DNA from: Candidatus Zixiibacteriota bacterium
GTDB lineage: Bacteria; Zixibacteria; MSB-5A5; GN15; JAAZOE01
Length of the DNA stretch: 33,277 bases
NCBI GenBank assembly: GCA_036480375.1
Contig: JAZGGI010000009.1
Span: 1 to 33,277 of the forward strand
Direction of reading: 5' to 3'
Shown here: one piece after another, positions 24,606 through 33,100 of the stretch
How the letters are laid out: each line of letters begins with the position of its first letter
Position numbering within the stretch: the first letter of the stretch is position 1
The notes under the pieces: generated by a model
Databases searched by the model: none
What the model saw: only the letters and a program-made list of their open reading frames with translations
What the model was told of the DNA's origin: nothing
Translations under genes and position numbers: made by a program

Positions 24606-25130
24606 TCACGGGCTAATACGATTCAGCAAAAGCTCCATCTCTTCGGTTTTATCGTCATGTTTCATGCGCAGGAATATCTGCAGGGTCTCATCATCAAGTA
24701 AACTGTAAGTCAGGCCGTCGAAGCAGGCGGTAGTACTGTCGATTTTTACCAGGCGAAAAGTGACGTAATCGTCCTTCTCTTCCCAGCCGGACATATCGGG
24801 ATTAAAATGCTTAAGCTTTAATATCAGGCTCTGCGCTTCTTCGGTGACGATAAAAAATTCATAAAAAGCATCCTGTCCTTCGGTGATAAGCTTGAACGTC
24901 CCGGTCATACTGTTGCCCAGAGGCGGGCTCCAGTTTTCCTCGATGACGCCGCCGAGCCCCTCACCCTGCCAGTATCCGGCCAGCCAGGCAATATCCGACA
25001 GATTCGCTTCCGGCGATTTCGCGCCTTCCGGCAGTGACATGGTTTTATCCATCTTATCCTCAGAGATTCCCATGTTTGATATTGTCAATAATAAGACAGC
25101 GAAAGTTATTATGCGAGCGAACAATTTCAT
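24606..25130 (-). CDS. Secreted DUF6265-family protein
   Basis: A 174-residue protein with a signal peptide (MKLFARIITFAVLLLTISNM, cleavage near residue 23). The mature part matches the DUF6265 pattern: LSDIAWLAGYWQGEGLGGVI, then EENWSPPLGNSMTGTFKL and EFFIVTEEAQSLILKLKHFN. This is a lipocalin-like beta barrel of unknown function whose hallmark is the 'WLaG.W.g......eE.W..p.gg.m.G.fr' start. The typical size is 150-180 residues, so it is complete. GGGGAGG precedes the ATG, and a promoter is visible upstream. The 3' side runs into a REP-like element, not a classical terminator. Confidence 0.82.
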   Translation of the reverse strand: MKLFARIITFAVLLLTISNMGISEDKMDKTMSLPEGAKSPEANLSDIAWLAGYWQGEGLGGVIEENWSPPLGNSMTGTFKLITEGQDAFYEFFIVTEEAQSLILKLKHFNPDMSGWEEKDDYVTFRLVKIDSTTACFDGLTYSLLDDETLQIFLRMKHDDKTEEMELLLNRISP

Positions 25131-25152
25131 AACGCCTCCCCAGTTTTGCCGA

Positions 25153-25181
25153 AATTTATCAAGATTTTATAGCTAAGTCAA
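25153..25181 (-). promoter_or_regulatory. Probable promoter of the DUF6265 gene
   Basis: The minus strand shows TTGACT (25176-25181) and TAAATT (25153-25158) 17 bases apart. The ATG follows at 25130, so the leader is about 15-20 bases and holds only the ribosome site. Confidence 0.5.
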
Positions 25182-25487
25182 ATTGAGTTATCCACATTAT
25201 TTTTCATAAAATTCCTTGTAATATGATACTCCTCTATCGGTTACAGTAAATTGGGTTCGTTTTGTCATTTTTAGTTTTTTACAAAATTCATCTCCGTCCA
25301 AGCAAAATAAATTAAGATTAAGCTCTCCTATATATACTATGGGATAATTTCGGAAAATACGGCGTTATTAAGGAATAATTGTATATGCTCTTTGCGGGAA
25401 TCTATCCGAAAAAATGTTTCTCTTATTTTTCGGATGGGCCACCGGTCAGAGATCCTGATAATTCCGCAAGGCGGGATAATACTATTT
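25182..25487. other. Non-coding stretch with one long hairpin
   Basis: No supported gene in about 300 A/T-rich bases. The only structure noted is a 10-bp perfect inverted repeat ATCCGAAAAA/TTTTTCGGAT (25404-25435, loop 12). It lies downstream of the dockerin-protein cluster on the minus strand. Together with the terminator hairpin at 25488-25510 it may form a composite repeat. Confidence 0.4.
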
Positions 25488-25510
25488 GGCGGCATCGCAG
25501 GGATGCCGCC
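25488..25510 (-). terminator. Hairpin after the dockerin-protein cluster
   Basis: GGCGGCATC (25488-25496) and GATGCCGCC (25502-25510) pair perfectly around five bases, 18 bases after the stop of the SBBP gene on the minus strand. There is no strong U run (AAATAGT follows), so it may be a REP-type palindrome acting as a weak terminator or 3' stabiliser. Confidence 0.5.
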
Positions 25511-25527
25511 CTACTTTCTTAACCCAT

Positions 25528-27231
25528 TTATTGTTCAACCTCACAAGGCCCCGGGCCGCCTTTGAAAACATGGTTTATGAGATAAACCGCATCACCGACA
25601 TTACAATCTCCGTCCCAATTGGCATCACCGGCTTCAATCGGGTTGGGGGCCGGGCCACCCTTGAATACATGGCTGATGATATAAACCGCATCGCCGACAT
25701 TGACATCACCATCACCATTAGCGTCACCGCAATTAAGGTTGAAATAATGTTTTACTATAAATGCGTCATAGTTCCCGCCATTGAAATTAGGGGAATATAC
25801 GTTAGATTGAGTTGGAAAATCGGTTGAAACGGTGTGACCGGCCATAATAAGCGAATTAGATAAATCACAAATAATAAATTCATTACCCGCATCATCCAAA
25901 CTTCCGCCAATGAATGATGCGTAGCTGATTGAAGATAGATCAGTATCCATTTTAATGATAACGGCATCGTGCATTCCGCCGCCATAGATGCTTTGAACAG
26001 CGTCAATGGTAATAGGAAAATTAGAACTCTCAGTCAATCCAAAAGCATATATATTGCCGTTACCGTCACATACCAATGTGCCCATGAAGCAACAGCTATT
26101 GGTTGTACCGCTTAAAAATGTTGACGCTACCATATTCTCGAGATCATTATCTACTTTGGAAATAAATCCATCGTTATATCCATTATAGGTTCTGTCATAG
26201 GCGCCAGGAGTCGTATAATAGTCGGCATGGTTGGTGTGACCGGTATTATACAGGTTGCCCTGGTCGTCGATAATAAGCTCAGCTACACCCGCATCGCCGA
26301 CAAGCGTCGAGGCTAAGAGATTTGACAATGAATTATCGAGCTTTGAAATCGCAGAGTTATAATAGGAGCCACTATGTATGCGATTGTAACTATTGGGAGT
26401 AGTGGGATAATCACCCGAACCGGTTGAGCCGCCAATGAATATATTATTTTCCGAATCCAAGACTAATGAAGGAAAAGCTTCTATACCGGAACCACCAACA
26501 AATGTAGATGATAAAATTGAAGTTAGATCGCTGCTTAGGCGTGTAATGAAATAATCAGTATTGCCGCCATACAGGGTATCATAGGCATTTGAGGTTTTTG
26601 GGAAATCTGATGAATTTGTAGTGCCTGCCACATAAATGTCCCCATTTGTGTTTGTCAGAAGCCCCGGACAATTGTAAGGTCCCTCGGCCTGGTTTCCACC
26701 CAGATAAGTCGATGCAATTAATGTATTTAAATCGGCATCTAAAATAGCCACAAACATATCACTGGAACCGCCCATGTATGTCCCGCCAACTACTCCAGGA
26801 GTAATCGGAAAGTTACTTGAGCCTGTATAACCGGCTATAATGACTTCTCCCTGTGCATTAATACATATTCCCGCATACTGATCGTCACCGGTTCCGCCGA
26901 TATATGCCGCCGCAAGAACGTCTGTCAACCCGGAGTTTAATTTGCAGATATAAATATCGTTGCCACCTCTCAGGGGAGATTGATAATTGCCCAGGCTTGG
27001 AGGAAAATTACTGGAATTTGTATATCCTACGATATAAATATTGCCATGGGAGTCGGATGCCAACTGTATACCTCCGAATCCATCATTACCATTTCCACCA
27101 AGATATGTAGATACCAGATAGGGCAAATTGATCAATGATTCAATCGTCGCGTCCGCACTTAAGGTAGCAGAAACGAACACCAACATTACACTAATGCCCA
27201 ATAACAGATATCCGATTTTTTTAACATTCAT
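25528..27231 (-). CDS. Secreted SBBP beta-propeller protein with C-terminal dockerin-like module
   Basis: 567 residues from the chosen ATG (27231), which has AGGAG nine bases upstream. A longer frame to 27288 would start inside the preceding gene's coding sequence and has no ribosome site. A signal peptide (LLLGISVMLVFVSATLSA-DA, cleavage about 26) is followed by seven SBBP repeats of about 65 residues (35-495). Each opens with a variant of ASTYLGG and contains an NIYIVGYT.SS.FP.T.. core; seven units suggest a seven-bladed propeller. The last 65 residues are a dockerin-like pair of calcium-loop segments (GDANGDGDVNVGD... and GDANWDGDCNVGD...), each followed by VFKGGP, ending GGPGPCEVEQ. The start overlaps the upstream FISUMP gene by 11 bases, so it is the last gene of a cluster. 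It probably binds a ligand at the cell surface; the partner is unknown. Confidence 0.88.
   Translation of the reverse strand: MNVKKIGYLLLGISVMLVFVSATLSADATIESLINLPYLVSTYLGGNGNDGFGGIQLASDSHGNIYIVGYTNSSNFPPSLGNYQSPLRGGNDIYICKLNSGLTDVLAAAYIGGTGDDQYAGICINAQGEVIIAGYTGSSNFPITPGVVGGTYMGGSSDMFVAILDADLNTLIASTYLGGNQAEGPYNCPGLLTNTNGDIYVAGTTNSSDFPKTSNAYDTLYGGNTDYFITRLSSDLTSILSSTFVGGSGIEAFPSLVLDSENNIFIGGSTGSGDYPTTPNSYNRIHSGSYYNSAISKLDNSLSNLLASTLVGDAGVAELIIDDQGNLYNTGHTNHADYYTTPGAYDRTYNGYNDGFISKVDNDLENMVASTFLSGTTNSCCFMGTLVCDGNGNIYAFGLTESSNFPITIDAVQSIYGGGMHDAVIIKMDTDLSSISYASFIGGSLDDAGNEFIICDLSNSLIMAGHTVSTDFPTQSNVYSPNFNGGNYDAFIVKHYFNLNCGDANGDGDVNVGDAVYIISHVFKGGPAPNPIEAGDANWDGDCNVGDAVYLINHVFKGGPGPCEVEQ
25541..25730 (-). 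repeat. Dockerin-coding direct repeat, copy 1
   Basis: About 190 bases encoding the dockerin-like pair of the SBBP protein. By eye it matches copies 2-4 at most positions. It is the only copy, besides copy 3, that reads GACATTACAATCTCCGTCCC in the second calcium loop. Confidence 0.75.
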
Positions 27232-28111
27232 ATGTCTTAACTCCTTTTTTATCCACCTCACACGGCCCCGGGCCGCCTTTGAAAACATAATTTATAAGAT
27301 ATACTGCATCACCAACGTTACAATTACCGTCACAATTAGCATCACCGGCTTCAATCGGGTTGGGGGCCGGGCCACCCTTGAATACATGGCTGATGATATA
27401 AACAGCATCGCCGACATTGACATCACCATCGCCGTTGGCGTCTCCTTTAAGATCTAAACAACATCTGATACATCGCACCGATTTACCACTGGTTTGCCTG
27501 TCGCCATTGAGGAGAACTCCTGGGATGTCATGTGGGACAAGGTATAAAAAAGCGTGATCGTCAGAATTGGGCGTGCTGGTCCAGAAGCCGGTGAGCCATC
27601 CAAGGCCAACAAATGAGCCGTCGGGATGACGAGAACCAGCAGGCAGGACGCTTAGGTTACTACTATTGTCGCCGTTACCGTTGTTGTCCCAACCACTGGT
27701 GTTTTTTAGCGCAATCCCTGCGATAGAGGAACCGCCAAGTTCATTAACCAGCAAGGTCCATTCATCTACGGAGGGCAAATGCCATTCTTCGGGACAGGCA
27801 TTGACGGCAGTTGCCCAATCGTATAAGCGGCCATAAATTGTACCATTTGACGTATCATTGTTATAATTCCAACTGCCGGATGTATCATAATTCAGGTTTT
27901 CCGCCATCCAGTAATTATCGCCTATCTTGACCCACCCATATGTTTGTCCATCGCGGATATCTACAAACTCACCTAACGTATTCTTATCATTATTATCTGA
28001 GGGCAATCCCACCGACTGCTCTGATTTAACAAGTCCATCAGCCATTGCCACTGTATGCCTCATGAAGATTACAAATAACATTACGAGCACAAGGCTAAAA
28101 TATCTAAACAT
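27221..28111 (-). CDS. FISUMP-domain secreted protein with C-terminal dockerin-like module
   Basis: 296 residues from the ATG at 28111, which has GGAGG eight bases upstream; an in-frame ATG at 28150 has no ribosome site. A signal peptide (about 1-24, VAMA-DG) is followed by a 'Fibrobacter succinogenes major paralogous' (FISUMP) domain: DGQTYGWVKIGDNYWMAENL, IYGRLYDWATAVNACPEEWH, LPSVDEWTLLVNELGG, FWTSTPN and SVRCIRC. The dockerin-like module occupies about 232-286. Its tail after GGPGPC is longer than in the sister proteins (EVDKKGVKTYEC) because the coding frame runs through the ribosome site and start codon of the next gene. FISUMP domains are surface-protein modules of unknown function, related in look to formylglycine-type folds. 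Confidence 0.87.
   Translation of the reverse strand: MFRYFSLVLVMLFVIFMRHTVAMADGLVKSEQSVGLPSDNNDKNTLGEFVDIRDGQTYGWVKIGDNYWMAENLNYDTSGSWNYNNDTSNGTIYGRLYDWATAVNACPEEWHLPSVDEWTLLVNELGGSSIAGIALKNTSGWDNNGNGDNSSNLSVLPAGSRHPDGSFVGLGWLTGFWTSTPNSDDHAFLYLVPHDIPGVLLNGDRQTSGKSVRCIRCCLDLKGDANGDGDVNVGDAVYIISHVFKGGPAPNPIEAGDANCDGNCNVGDAVYLINYVFKGGPGPCEVDKKGVKTYEC
27258..27445 (-). repeat. Dockerin-coding direct repeat, copy 2
   Basis: The same segment in the FISUMP-domain gene. It shares the block CTTCAATCGGGTTGGGGGCC with copy 1, while its second half differs (ACAATTACCGTCACAATTAG). Such block sharing suggests exchange between copies. Confidence 0.75.
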
Positions 28112-28168
28112 CCAAATTCCTCCATCCGTTTTTATATTCACTACCTCCATTTTAAATGTTCTATCTGC

Positions 28169-30058
28169 TTACTCAAGTGATTGACACGGCCCCGGGCCGC
28201 CTTTGAAAACATGGTTTATGAGATAAACCGCATCACCGACATTACAATCTCCGTCCCAATTGGCATCACCGGATTCGATTGGTTCGGGGGCCGGACCGCC
28301 TTTAAAGACATGATTGATAATAAAAACAGCATCTCCGACATTGACATCAAAATCACCATTAGCGTCACCGCAGATGTAATCGCAAATATCACCGACACCA
28401 TCTTCATCAGTATCGACCTGATTGGGATTAATGACTTCTATGCAATTATCACAACTGTCTCCGACGGCATCACCGTCAAAATCTTCTTGCAGTGGATTGG
28501 GCGCATCAATACAGTTATCGCATAAATTCCCTAATCCATCTTCATCATTATCCAACTGTTCAGGATTTGGCAGACCGGGACAATTATCATATGCTTCCGG
28601 CACTAAATCTCCATCAAGGTCATATAAGTTTCTTCCCAGGATAGATATTTCAATTGAATCCTTGGTACAGGGTAAACCGGCCGAATCCGCCAGAAATGAG
28701 GTCCAGTATCTGAGGTTTCTCCTGTAATCTGAGCCGATGCGATCCGGATCGGTATTTCCATAATTGTGTGCCACCGGTGTCAGAACATATTTGGCTAAAT
28801 ACCAGGAGAGCGCAACTGGATCAGTAGAAGCGGCAATCACGTCTGTCTGTACTGATTCAGTCAAGTAAAATGGTCCCTCGGGAGAAGTCAATTTGGCATC
28901 GGCAATTGTCAGATCGGGATATGTCTCGGCCATAATTTTGGCCGTCAGTGCGTACTTACCAAACAAATAGTCGTCGTGCATTTCATTAAATCCGCCATAG
29001 CGCATGTCAGCATAAGCTGTTGTCATGACGCCAACCCAGTTCTTGACGGCTATTGTAGCCCCGGCCCAGAAATGGGATTTGAGAACCGGGAAATTAATCA
29101 AACACATTCTCTCGCGGTCATATGTGGACGTGGAAATATCCCAAATGCCGTATTTAAGTGATATGTAACATCCGGCATCACTTGAGTAAAACTTGGGGTA
29201 GCTAACTTTTGTTTGATCATCATATACAAATCCATCATTATAATCTCCGACAGAATACTCATACGCCTCCTCATCCCAAAAAGTATTCCAGCGATTGGAA
29301 GAAACGTTATAACCTTTGATACTAAAAGCCGAAATAACATCAGTGACAGATTGATTTTCATCATCTGAATTATTATTGTCGTGACCAAGCTGGTAGCCCA
29401 AATCCTGAGTGTTGTCACATACTATAATTGCTCCCGTAAAACCGTCGGGATGGCTGATTATTTTCCTAATTATTCCCTTAAGGCGATCATTGTTGGAAGA
29501 ATTGAATGACGGCCATTGATAACTTCCCTTGATAATGACAATTTCATTTGAAGCAACCAATCCATTCGGAGTAGTCGAAGTTTTATAAAACTCAAAACCG
29601 TCAGCTTCCATTAACCGGAAAAGAGTATCTGTAGCCGGATCAGTAAAATATTCATCAGGAGTAGACTCATCAGCGCCGTCCAGAGTTCCGATCGTTACGG
29701 GTATGGAATCAAGAACGTACACTCGAGAAATTGGCGAATCTGAAACCCAATAAGGTAAATCAAGATCAGCCTTCTGCCTGGAAAAAGTAATTCCGGGAAT
29801 CGAGGCCACAAACCATGCAGCACCAACAATGACGACGAGAGCCCCTGAAATTTTTAGAATCCTTCGCAGGACGAGTGTGCCGGTAATAAACGAAATGATG
29901 GAAACAATCCAATAAAAGGCCATTGGAATTGCTGCTCGCTGGCAGGGGTAGGTTAAACGACGAAAATCTGATCCGCTGCGGAGAATCAACCAGAGAAGTG
30001 ACCCGAGCCCGGTGAGCCAGAAAAAAAAGGATTTCCAATTTTTCTTTAGCATACTCAT
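28169..30058 (-). CDS. Membrane-anchored DUF362 protein with TSP3 repeats and dockerin-like module
   Basis: About 629 residues from the ATG at 30058; an ATG nine bases earlier lies too close to the GAGG ribosome site. Three hydrophobic helices (about 8-27, 45-65, 71-89) with LTYPCQRAA between the first two are followed by an extracytoplasmic DUF362 domain (about 100-480). That domain includes PVTIGTLDGADESTPDEY, NFPVLKSHFWAGATIAVKNW and LTIADAKLTSPEGPFYLTES. Then come three thrombospondin type 3-like calcium repeats (DGDLVPEAYDNCPGLPNPEQ, ...DNCIDAPNP, ...DNCIEVINPNQVDTDEDGVG) and a dockerin-like pair ending GGPGPCQSLE. DUF362 is a widespread domain without settled function; the usual 4Fe-4S ferredoxin cysteines are not seen. 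It is the second gene visible in the four-gene cluster. Confidence 0.87.
   Translation of the reverse strand: MSMLKKNWKSFFFWLTGLGSLLWLILRSGSDFRRLTYPCQRAAIPMAFYWIVSIISFITGTLVLRRILKISGALVVIVGAAWFVASIPGITFSRQKADLDLPYWVSDSPISRVYVLDSIPVTIGTLDGADESTPDEYFTDPATDTLFRLMEADGFEFYKTSTTPNGLVASNEIVIIKGSYQWPSFNSSNNDRLKGIIRKIISHPDGFTGAIIVCDNTQDLGYQLGHDNNNSDDENQSVTDVISAFSIKGYNVSSNRWNTFWDEEAYEYSVGDYNDGFVYDDQTKVSYPKFYSSDAGCYISLKYGIWDISTSTYDRERMCLINFPVLKSHFWAGATIAVKNWVGVMTTAYADMRYGGFNEMHDDYLFGKYALTAKIMAETYPDLTIADAKLTSPEGPFYLTESVQTDVIAASTDPVALSWYLAKYVLTPVAHNYGNTDPDRIGSDYRRNLRYWTSFLADSAGLPCTKDSIEISILGRNLYDLDGDLVPEAYDNCPGLPNPEQLDNDEDGLGNLCDNCIDAPNPLQEDFDGDAVGDSCDNCIEVINPNQVDTDEDGVGDICDYICGDANGDFDVNVGDAVFIINHVFKGGPAPEPIESGDANWDGDCNVGDAVYLINHVFKGGPGPCQSLE
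28183..28371 (-). repeat. Dockerin-coding direct repeat, copy 3
   Basis: The segment in the DUF362 gene. Its first 80 bases are the same as copy 1, while the middle (GATTCGATTGGTTCGGGGGCC) is the same as copy 4. The first calcium loop (GDFDVNVGD) differs at several silent and non-silent positions. Confidence 0.75.
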
Positions 30059-30129
30059 AATAATCATACCTCTTTTTTTCTATATCGATTAACGCAATAT
30101 TCAGCAGTATTAATCAAATGTGAACAGTC

Positions 30130-30157
30130 ATTATAACCAATTTTGTAAAAGAATTGG
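30130..30157 (-). promoter_or_regulatory. Possible internal promoter before the DUF362 gene
   Basis: The minus strand has a perfect TATAAT (30130-30135) beside a small inverted repeat CCAATT/AATTGG (30137-30157). No good -35 was found at 17 bases. The 122-base gap is the widest in the cluster, so a separate transcript start here is plausible. Confidence 0.3.
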
Positions 30158-30180
30158 GCGGCGATCAGCAATCCTCATCT

Positions 30181-33100
30181 TTACTCACACCCTTCACAAG
30201 GCCCCGGGCCGCCTTTGAAAACATGGTTTATGAGATAAACCGCATCACCAATATTGCTATTGCCGTCACAATTGGCATCACCGGATTCGATTGGTTCGGG
30301 GGCCGGGCCACCCTTGAATACATGGCTGATGATATAAACCGCATCGCCGACATTGACATCACCATCACCATTAGCATCGCCGCACATCATCTCAGTGATG
30401 ACCAGGAATTGATTAACGCTGACATCGGAAAGCGCGTTTACCATCCCGCTGGGCCATTCAACTTTTATAGAATCTACAATAGTCGCATCACCGAGGCCAA
30501 AATGAAGTTCTGAAGAGCCTTGAGCCAGGGAACTGATGTGGCTTCTCAATTCACGCATTTGCCAGACCGGGGAACCGTTAATATCCGCCAGCACCCTTAC
30601 TTTGGCGCCAATACCGGATATATTAGACTGGATCCCGATGAGCTTAACTATCAACCAATTATTTCCATTGCCGTTATTCCTTAATTGAATATTCGGTTCT
30701 TCGTAATACCAATTAGATAGATACAAATCCAGATCGCCGTCGCGATCATAGTCAGCATAAGAAACTTTGCATGATAACTGGCCGGTATTATCTATTAGTG
30801 AACTGTCTACATAAGGGGTAAATGTGCCGGTGCCGTCATTCAGATAAAAATAGTCGGGCTGGTCCTCAGTTAATTTATCATCATTTATCAGGAAAATATC
30901 AAGATCGCCGTCGTTATCAAAATCGCCGGAGCAGCTCGAAGTTGACCAGTGGTTTTCATCGGTGATTGGTTGACCGGTTACCTGGACAAAAGTGCCACCG
31001 CCGGTGTTCTCAAAAAGGGCGTTGTTATAGCCGTACCAGGTCGGAATAAATAAATCCTGATCACCATCATTATCAAAGTCGCCAAAATCATAATTCTGGC
31101 TACCTTCAAGAGTCAAATAATTTAAACCGGTGACAGCTGTGAATTCTCCATCATTATTTTCAAATAATATATCGCTGATGAAGGTTCCGGTTTTTCTGAC
31201 AATTAAGTCTTGATCGCCATCGCCGCCGATATCGGTCCAGATCGTCTCGCCGGACGTGGTAACGTCATCATCTATTGGACTATCGGTTATTTTTGTAAAA
31301 GTCCCGTCACCAACCCCCTGATATAGCTGATCATTGCATGGACCGGTAAACATCCAGGCGGGAGTAAACAGATCAAGGGCGGCGTCATTATTATAATCGG
31401 CACAGGCTATCGCCATAGAGGCAGCGGAATCGATAGCTATAATTCCCGTGGTAATTTTGGTAAATGAATCATTGCCGTTGTTCAGGTAATAATTATTAGG
31501 GATATTCTCATGCATGCCTTTGGCTATGTACGCATCCATGTCGCCATCATTGTCGTAATCGGCCCAGCAACTGGCGGTGGAAGAGCCTTCATCAAGGAAA
31601 ACATAACCGGTTGCTTCAGAAAATGTGCCGTCGCCATTGTTCCGGTATAATCTGTTTGATACATCCCACATCGAAAGGAATATGTCGGGATAATCATCAT
31701 TGTCGTAATCGATCCAGCTGATGCTAGAAGTCGATGCTGTATCGGTTACATGCGGTCCTTCGGTGATGCGCGTGAATTGGTCAAAGGTGAATTTGGAGAC
31801 AAAACAGTCACTTTCACCACCATTATAATCATCATCGGCGGCATTTGCAGTAATTGGAAAATCGATTGAGGAGTTGGTAAAACCGGCAATAATTGCATCG
31901 CCTTTTTTATCGATTGCTATTGAACACGCTCTTTCCTTGCCGCTTCCACCCAAAAAGGTCGAGTATAATATTTCTGACAGGTCATCGGTGATTTTCATCA
32001 GGAAGCCGTCACCAAGACCGCCATTGTAATTATTGTCAAAGGCATTATCAGTCGCCGGGTAATTTTCTGAAGCGGTTGAGCCGATAATACAAATATTGCC
32101 ATTCCGATCAGACTTTATATCAGATATATATCCCAAACCGGCATCTTCAGGTGTTAAAAATGTAGCCGCCAGGCAATTACTTAAATCTGCGTTGAATTTG
32201 GTAATATGATATTCATCGCCGCTAAAACCTTCATCGATTACTCCGGACGAAACCGGGAAGTTCGAATCCCATGTATGGCCATAGGTATAAACATTTGATT
32301 CCTCATCCAGACAAAGGTGTAATCCGCTTTCATAATCGTCAGCGCCATAAAACGTGGAAGCAAGTAAGATCGTAAGGTCATTGCTTAATTTTGATACGCA
32401 CACATCCAGATTCGCCCAGTCATTGCCGGGAGTTCCATTTATTTCTGTGTTGTAAGCGCCGGTTGTTGTCGGATAATTATCCGATCCAGTGGTTCCCCCA
32501 ACATATACATTATTACTATTATCTATTGCAATGTCAGGATAATCTTCTCGATAAGTTCCCCCAAGAAATGTTGAAGCCAGTAACGAAGTTAAATCGCTGT
32601 TAAATTTCGAAACAAAAAAATCCCAATCACCATTGTAATCTTCATCGATAACGCCTGAAGTTTTGGGGAAAGTTCCATTATTAGTCATTCCAACAACAAA
32701 AATATTGTTATTATCGTCCAGGGCGGCGGCAACCCGAAATTCATACCCGGTACCGCCAAGATATGTGGAAGCCTGTAAGGTTGAGAGATCACCGCTTAAT
32801 ATTGAAATAAAACCATCCGTTGTTCCGGATATGGTAGAATCATACGCACCGGAAGTGTGTGGGAAATTGGATGAATGGGTGATACCTGATATATATACAT
32901 TTCCATTATCACCGGCGACAAGCGACCATATTTGATCAAATCCCGATCCTCCGAGGAATGTACTCGCTTCAAGAGTCGAAAGGTCATTGGATAGTTTCGA
33001 AATAAATAAGTCATAATTGCCCTTGCGTTCATCTTCATAAGCGCCTGGAATTGTTGGGAAATCGCTGGATTCTGTCATTCCAGCGACATAAACAGCATCA

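Noticed and set aside
27232-27288. Longer start of the SBBP protein at 27288
   Set aside because: It would begin inside the dockerin-coding part of the preceding gene, out of frame, without a ribosome site; the ATG at 27231 has AGGAG and begins a signal peptide.
25541-30383. The four direct repeats as a CRISPR or transposon structure
   Set aside because: They are 190 bases long, in frame, inside coding sequence, and spaced by whole genes.
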